Source of the DNA: Rhytidiadelphus loreus
Taxonomy: Eukaryota; Streptophyta; Bryopsida; Hypnales; Hylocomiaceae
Reading direction: 5' to 3'
DNA: 64,000 nucleotides
Assembly (NCBI GenBank): GCA_947034895.1
Contig: OX344765.1
Coordinates: 48,365,001-48,429,000, forward strand
Part shown: piece after piece, positions 58,531-64,000 of the stretch
Layout of the letters: each line of letters begins with the position of its first letter
How positions within the stretch are numbered: position 1 is the first letter of the stretch
Made by a program: the position numbers and the translations under genes
The notes under the pieces: generated by a model
What the model was told of the DNA's origin: nothing
What the model saw: the letters and a program-made list of their open reading frames with translations, nothing else
The model's database searches: none

Positions 58531-59874
58531 CACCTAAGCTCAAGGCTCATAGACTCACATTTCTAGGCTCACATGCTAGTGTTGTTATGCTTAAATAGTT
58601 GCTTTTAGAGCTTACTACCTTAAGTTGTGGTCCTCGTGTGACATTTTGCAATTTCTACTCCTTATAATAATGTCCATGCATTGCAATTAACAATTATTAC
58701 GCCTTATAGTGCTAAGTGCTCTAAGTTAGGAAAATCAAAAAGTGTCAAGTGCTTAGAAGTACCAACCAATTAGATGCTCACACCATCTACATTTCTTAAG
58801 TCAATATGAATCTAATCTTGTAGAAGCAATTTTAGAACATCTACAAAAAAAACCTTTGACTCTTCATAACATTTGCTACCAATATCTAAATGATGTATTT
58901 GGTGCATTGAAATCTCTTATCATTTGCAAACCATAAAGAAAAAAATTCAACAAAGTAACTATAATAAAGTCAAAGACAAAATGATCCATTCCTCATTGAG
59001 ATGCTTCCCCAAATAGTCAATACTTCACCAAATTTCATAACCAACTACATATTCTAAAAGCTAAGAAGGAGAGACAAAAGGTATTAAATTTTGAAGTGTA
59101 TTCAAACAAAAAGAAATAATAGTAAAATCCACTACCAATCTACTACCAGTTTGATACTAATCCATTCTCAATCTATAAGATGCTTGCTTGATTTGAAGCA
59201 CTTTCAGTATCTAATGAGTTGTTTAGACCCCAAACAATGTTGTCACACATTCCTTGGGAATTATAGATACAAAATTGTGCTTTGTGAGGTGGGCAAGTAA
59301 AAGGATGGTAGGGCAATTGCCTACACTTCAAATTAATATATATATATTTTCAACTTTTTGAATATGTAGTTAGTTTTAAATTTGGTGGAGACTCGACTCT
59401 TTAGGAAAGGTTCAAGCAAGGAATGGATTTTTTTATTCTACATCTCTTCAAACCATTTACATACAAAAAAGTGGTGATTGTAGGTGTCCATACTTTAAGA
59501 AAAAGGGTTTAGATTAACCTTTAAAGGACAGACTGGTGACCATGGAAATCATCCCTTTTGGCATTGTGTGATTGGTTGGCCTATAAAAATCCAAAAGCAC
59601 TTATTGGAAGTCAAATTATTATACAAGACCTCCCGTATTCATGTAAAATTTTGAAGATGAATAGTTGTACTTCCACCCTACATATAAGGTATTAGGGAAC
59701 AGTCTACTTAGGACAGATTTTGCCCTGTAAGCGGCCATGGAGTGAGCCCGATAGATGATCATACACAAGGCGGAAATTGTCCTAAGCAAACCATTTTTCT
59801 AGCACTAAAATTATTGGGAACGTATTTTGACCGTACAAAATCGACTTTGGAATTCAAAATCTACATGTAGGGCC
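58531..59874. other. Intergenic, no gene
   Basis: TTAA then CCTTTAAAGGAC at about 59516-59531 is a left end of the TTAA family. No coding frame supported. Confidence 0.4.
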
Positions 59875-59940
59875 AATTCTGCATTCCTAGGTAAATTCTG
59901 CATTCCTAGGTAAATTCTGCATTCCTAGGTAAATTCTGCC
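59875..59940. repeat. 19-bp tandem repeat, three copies
   Basis: ATTCTGCATTCCTAGGTAA repeated three times plus a partial, with no visible mismatch, so it is young. Confidence 0.9.
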
Positions 59941-60377
59941 AATGGAATGTGCCTTCACAAAGGAAAGAGTACACTCCGAATGATTTTAATTACTCTCAAT
60001 CATTCATTGACCATAAAATGGCCGTAGCTTATGGGTCAAGGAGGTTCAAAATCCCCCCAAAATGTGGACAAATCACAAAACTGGACATGATGACTTTTTC
60101 ATCCACAATCTTCGAGCTCATCCATTTTTTGGCAGTTGGTTTACGTGGAGCAATGGTAGTGTTCAATACATAAACCACTTCTAGAAAATTGCCGTTCATT
60201 TCGCCGTTCATTTTCCTAGGAAAGTTCTACAACGCAATAATCCATAATGCCCAATTATACGGGTTTACTTGTGTAATCGAGCATTATGGATGCTTCATCC
60301 AACTTTGTTTTTTCATCTCAAGTATTTCATCCAACTTCGATTTTCTTTACGTCGGGCAATGTCCCTCGTCGTCGGGC

Positions 60378-60441
60378 ATTTCTCGATATAAAGCGCCTCC
60401 TCGTCGTCCGCTCTCCTCGTAGGCCCTTTATATCGCGAAAT
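60378..60441. promoter_or_regulatory. Hairpin-forming element in the ClpP4 upstream region
   Basis: ATTTCTCGATATAAAG (60378-60393) and CTTTATATCGCGAAAT (60426-60441) are inverted repeats with one mismatch, 32 bp apart. They end about 124 bp before the ClpP4 ATG. CTTTATAT may act as a TATA-type sequence. CGTCGGGCA or CTCGGGCA words recur at 60351, 60370 and 60453, and AAACCCTAG at about 60474 is a partial telo-box. Confidence 0.5.
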
Positions 60442-60564
60442 GGCCTCCTCCTCGGGCATTGCCCCATACGCAAAACCCTAGAACAGAGTGTTGCCCGCGC
60501 TGCAACTCTTGCGTCTTGCTCGCAATTCCACTCCTAATTCCATCCCGCATTCCATATTTGCAGC

Positions 60565-62722
60565 ATGGCGGTGTCCATGGCGGTCACTTCCTCGTCCTCC
60601 AAGCTCGCTCTCCCAGGGTCGCTCTCGCCCTGCTTCCCTCCCTTCACCCGACGCAATACTGCCTCCTCTGCTCGCCTCCCGAAACTCTGTCCTCGCGCTT
60701 CTGTCTCGAATGGCGCCACTTCGATCCATCATCATGGTGGGCAGCCCGCGTCGTCGAATTCGTTGTGGACGCCCGTTGTGGCGTCGCAAGCTGCGCCCCA
60801 GCAGGCCATGCGGTCCGCGGAGGCGGACGTGATGGGGCTCATGCTGCGGCAGCGCATCGTGTTCCTCGGTAACCAGATGGACGATTTCGTTGCTGATGCC
60901 ATTATCAGCCAGTTGCTGCTCCTGGACGCGGTGGACTCCAAGAAGGAGATTCGGCTCTTCGTCAATTGCCCGGGAGGCTCTATCAGGTACTGGAAGGGTG
61001 GGGTGGGATGGGGGATTGGAGCCAGTTATGAGAATTCAGGGGTTTAGGGTTTGGTGTAAATTGGTGATACAATTAGCAATTAGATGTCGTTTCAAATAGA
61101 CACTTTTTGAACGAGTAACTCTATGCTTGTAGTTCTAGAGTGGAATGCTACGTATGCCCTGGCCTATGCGGTTCTAGCTGCGTGTACTTGAATGGAGGTG
61201 AGGCAAGAGAATTCCCACGTTTGTGGGGATTGAGGGGTTTGGGGTTTGATGTGAATTGCTGGTTCAAATAGCAAGTAGATGTTTCAAATAGAGACTGTTC
61301 CAAGTAGTAACTCTACGCCTAAAGTCAAAGAGTTGAGTGCTACATAAGCCCTGACCCTATAAGAATGGGGTTTCTAACTGCATGTACTTGAATGAAGGTG
61401 ATGCAAGAGAAGTCCCACGTTCGTGGGAATTGAGGGTTTTAGGGTTTATTGTAAATTGCTGGTTCAATTAGCAGGTAGATGTTGTTCCAAATAGACACTG
61501 TTTCTAGTAGTAACTCTATGCCTATAGACGTTCAGTTGAGTGCAACAGAAGCCCTGGCCCTATAAGAATGGGGTTCTGACTCCACGTACTTGATTGGAGT
61601 GATGCAAAGCAAGTTTTACGTTTGTCGTAATTGAGGGATTTAGAGTTTGGTATAAATTACTGGTTTAATCGAAGCTGAATTGGAGCGCTGGATGTGTTAC
61701 TGATTTTATATTTTTGCAGTGCTGCTATGGGAATTTTTGACGCCATGCAGCTGTGTAGAGCCGATGTCTCAACGATTTGCTTTGGGTTGGCTGCTTCCAC
61801 TGCTGCGATAGTACTCGCTGGAGGTACCAAGGGGAGGCGACTTGCAATGCCGAATTCCCGTATCATGATGCATCAGCCTTTAGGAGGTGCAAGCGGACAG
61901 GCTATTGATGTCGAAATTCAAGCCAAGGAGGTTATGTACCACAAGAGCAATATCACGCGTATTTTATCTGAGATTACAGGGCGGTCTATTGAACAGGTGT
62001 GGCTCTTGATGTTTCATAGATTTAGCAATCTGCTTTACTAGGTTGTTTGGGTTTTAAGGTGTGGTTTCCATTATTAAAAGGGAACATCATTTTTAGAGTT
62101 AGTTTTGTCCCCACTATTGAGAGGATTCTGAAGCGCTATATATATGTTACTTGAATACCTACTGAATTGTTGAAGTCTGAAGGGAAGCTCCCAATCAAAA
62201 CCTAGACTACCCTTGAACCATGAGTATTGCATCTACGATGTATCTCATGGAAGCATGTTTGATAGAACCTAAAAGCATCTCAAATCTTAGAAGTCACCTG
62301 TTTGGATGACACTTGCATTGTGAATAGGTAATTTTGCAACCACAGAAAGGGGTCTCACACAAATGGGTTCCCTACCTTAGTGAGGGGTTTAGCATGGAAG
62401 GCTGCTGGCTTAAGTAGGAGGTGAACGTTGACAGTCTCGAGTGGTAGGAGATTTCGACGAAGGCCATATATTCCTGATACTGAATGTGTGATTCTTGATT
62501 CTCCAGGTAGAGAAGGACATTGATAGGGACCGGTACATGTCTCCCGTTGAAGCTATGGAGTATGGCATTATTGATGGCGTTATTGACAAGGATGCGATCA
62601 TTGCCATAAACGAACTGCCTGAAGTGTCAGAAAGAGTTAAACCCCGCAAGGAGAATTTAGCTGCCATGGAAAACCCACGGAAGTTCTTAACCCCTGAAAT
62701 TTCTGATGACGAAATTTATTAG
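60565..62722 (+). CDS. CLPP4: Chloroplast ATP-dependent Clp protease proteolytic subunit, ClpP4-type
   Basis: Three exons: 60565-60986, 61720-61996 and 62507-62722, with GT/AG introns (TATCAG^GTACTG, TTGCAG^TGCT; GAACAG^GTGTGG, CTCCAG^GTAGAG). Spliced, they give 304 residues. Residues 1 to about 75 are Ser/Ala/Pro-rich with few acidic residues, as expected of a plastid transit peptide. The ClpP fold follows: IVFLGNQMDDFVADAIISQL, LFVNCPGG and SAAMGIFDAMQ. Catalytic Ser is in GLAASTAA, His in MMHQPLGG and Asp in DIDRDRYMSP. The tail FLTPEISDDEIY resembles that of plant ClpP4. Nuclear-encoded ClpP3-6 join plastid ClpP1 and ClpR subunits in the stromal Clp core, which degrades unfolded proteins with ClpC chaperones. 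All three catalytic residues are present, so it should be an active ClpP. A second in-frame ATG lies at 60577. Confidence 0.95.
61035..61690. repeat. ~200-bp tandem repeats filling ClpP4 intron 1
   Basis: The marker TTGAGGGNTTTAGGGTTT or close variants occurs at 61035, 61230, 61430 and 61631. Each unit also holds 'aattgctggttcaa', 'gtaactcta.gc', 'ccctggcc' and 'cgta/tgtacttga', with 'cccacgtt.gtggg' in the first two. Three full units and a partial make up nearly all of the 733-bp intron. Confidence 0.9.
61997..62506 (+). other. ClpP4 intron 2
   Basis: 510 bp, GTGTGG...CTCCAG, phase 0. Ordinary AT-rich sequence, without the repeats of intron 1. Confidence 0.85.
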
Positions 62723-64000
62723 CTTCTATTTATAAATACATTACATTTAGTCGATGTTGATTTTTTCCTCCCTATTCTCCCTCTTTGTTTCATGCATTTT
62801 GTGCTGTTACCTTGAGAGGAGTCAGTTTTGCTGGATCAAAGCTCACGATATCAAATTGCAAGTCTCTCACCTGTGCTTGATGTAAGAACACCTTTTTTCT
62901 GATTCTCCCTTCCTTCGGTAGATGCCTGGAGTGAAGGTTACTCTAGGAGCTGTCCGCCCGTATGAGTGTCATCTTGAGGTAGTGAGGAATGGAGAACATG
63001 AGCAGCTCAAGGCACTGATTTGAATTGGAGATGTATGTAGAGATTTAACCTGTAGTAGTTTGCAAGTTATCATCGAATGACTTCGTGGCTGTATTTGGTG
63101 ATTTGGATAAGGTATACAAATCCAAAATCGCCCCCCCGCCCAGTTGCGACCCTCCTTTTGGGTCCAATTGCGCTCTGGTGCATCTCATGTATAGTAACGT
63201 GAAAATTGCAAGCGTTTTCATCTATAACAACTTCAATTGGATTTGGGGTTGAAAGGGTTGGAATTGGGTTGAGAAGTAGCAATTTTAATGAACTTCAATG
63301 AACATCACCGTGTGGTTTCTTTACATGGCAAATAGTTTCTTCACTATTCCACAATCTTAAGGGATGTTTTTGGATTTCCAGTGTAACCTTGTAGGGAGTT
63401 AAAAAGAACCACTTTAGAATCCAAATGAATAAGAATAGTACCCCCTAGGATCAACAATGGAAAGCTTATATGTTTTTGCTTTGACCACTTATAATGGGTC
63501 TATTTTTTTTTACTGAAAAATGAGTGAACCAAAATTAATGCTATAAATTTTTTGATTTGTTGTTCCATTGCACAAAGAAAATTGTAAATTTGGAGAGTTT
63601 AAATATGTGCAACGATCAAAGGGACAACAATGGGTCATCCTACTGTAAGGCATTTGGTTGTGAATGGATAGTGAAATTTTTCTTGGTGAATTATTACCAT
63701 AATCTTATCTAATTTCAAACAAGTTCCTTGTCTACTAGAAAAAGAAATGAAAAGAGAAAAGTGGATGAAGTCATCAAAAGCATCTATAAGAAATATGGGA
63801 TTTGTCAAGGTTTGGATGAAGTTTACAAGTAATTTTGTGAATGAGTGATGAATGGATGATCAAAATTGGATGATTTGTCTAACCTACTTGCATTCTCCGG
63901 TGCACAAAAAATTGTATAATAAGCAATGATCGTCCCCATGCTGGAAAGATATATTCATTGTAGAGGGAGAACGGCAAAATCTATCCCGATCTTGATGCAC
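62723..64000. other. ClpP4 3' region and right flank
   Basis: The 3' UTR follows the TAG at 62720-62722. A 33-codon frame (62922-63023, MPGVKVTLGAVRPYECHLEV) follows an AG acceptor-like site but is too short to call. Beyond 63100 is AT-rich DNA with a C8-type run at about 63131 and GGATGAA words at 63760-63880. No further gene. Confidence 0.45.

Noticed and set aside
60459..60872. Other-frame open frames over ClpP4 exon 1
   Set aside because: Overlap of a GC-rich real exon; only the annotated frame gives catalytic motifs and joins exons 2 and 3.
1..64000. tRNA, rRNA, CRISPR or organellar segments
   Set aside because: I saw no cloverleaf, ribosomal core sequence, regularly spaced spacer array or organelle gene.

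Overview
This window looks like a stretch of plant (streptophyte, probably land-plant) nuclear DNA. It is AT-rich, gene-poor and crowded with transposable elements. Three observations point to a plant: an intron-containing gene for a chloroplast ClpP4-type protease subunit with a transit-peptide-like leader (60565-62722, +); an S1/self-incompatibility-type secreted protein gene (15388-15648, -) with a broken paralogue; and CACTA, Mutator-like and Ty3/gypsy elements with telo-box-like motifs. The species cannot be told from the sequence.

Layout. 128-2981 is a non-autonomous CACTA-type element. 4290-5580 is a decayed Ty3/gypsy pol. 5733-6334, 13259-13895, 35647-38712 and 38759-39682 are members of a group of inverted-repeat elements, each bordered on both sides by TTAA and starting CCC(C/T)TAAA or similar (piggyBac-like ends). 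11640-12066 holds a broken minus-strand reading frame. 15070-17653 is a duplicated S1-family locus.

The most striking structure is a 16.2-kb Mutator-like element (17654-33825). It has GAGCGGGGA-rich terminal inverted repeats, GGATGAA-rich subterminal regions and a 10-bp target duplication (acaactcaac). It sits 8 bp upstream of the start codon of the second S1-family copy. The intact first copy preserves the empty site at the identical position. The element carries a MULE-type transposase pseudogene (28660-32736, +) with a WRKY/GCM1-like zinc finger, a DDE-like core and a SWIM-like C-terminus. It has one intron and three in-frame stops but no frameshift. About 11 kb of non-transposase DNA precedes it, including 171-bp, ~20-bp and 81-bp tandem repeats.

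33836-50040 is almost entirely repeats, with nested insertions whose target duplications can be read. 50700-52613 (-) is probably a multi-exon gene of unknown function. 53000-60300 is again repeats. The right end holds the ClpP4 gene, whose first intron consists mostly of ~200-bp tandem repeats and whose promoter region contains a near-perfect hairpin.

Only ClpP4, probably the 52613 gene, and possibly S1-family copy A look like functional host genes. Exon junctions, domain assignments and element classes are my reading of the sequence; no database search was run.
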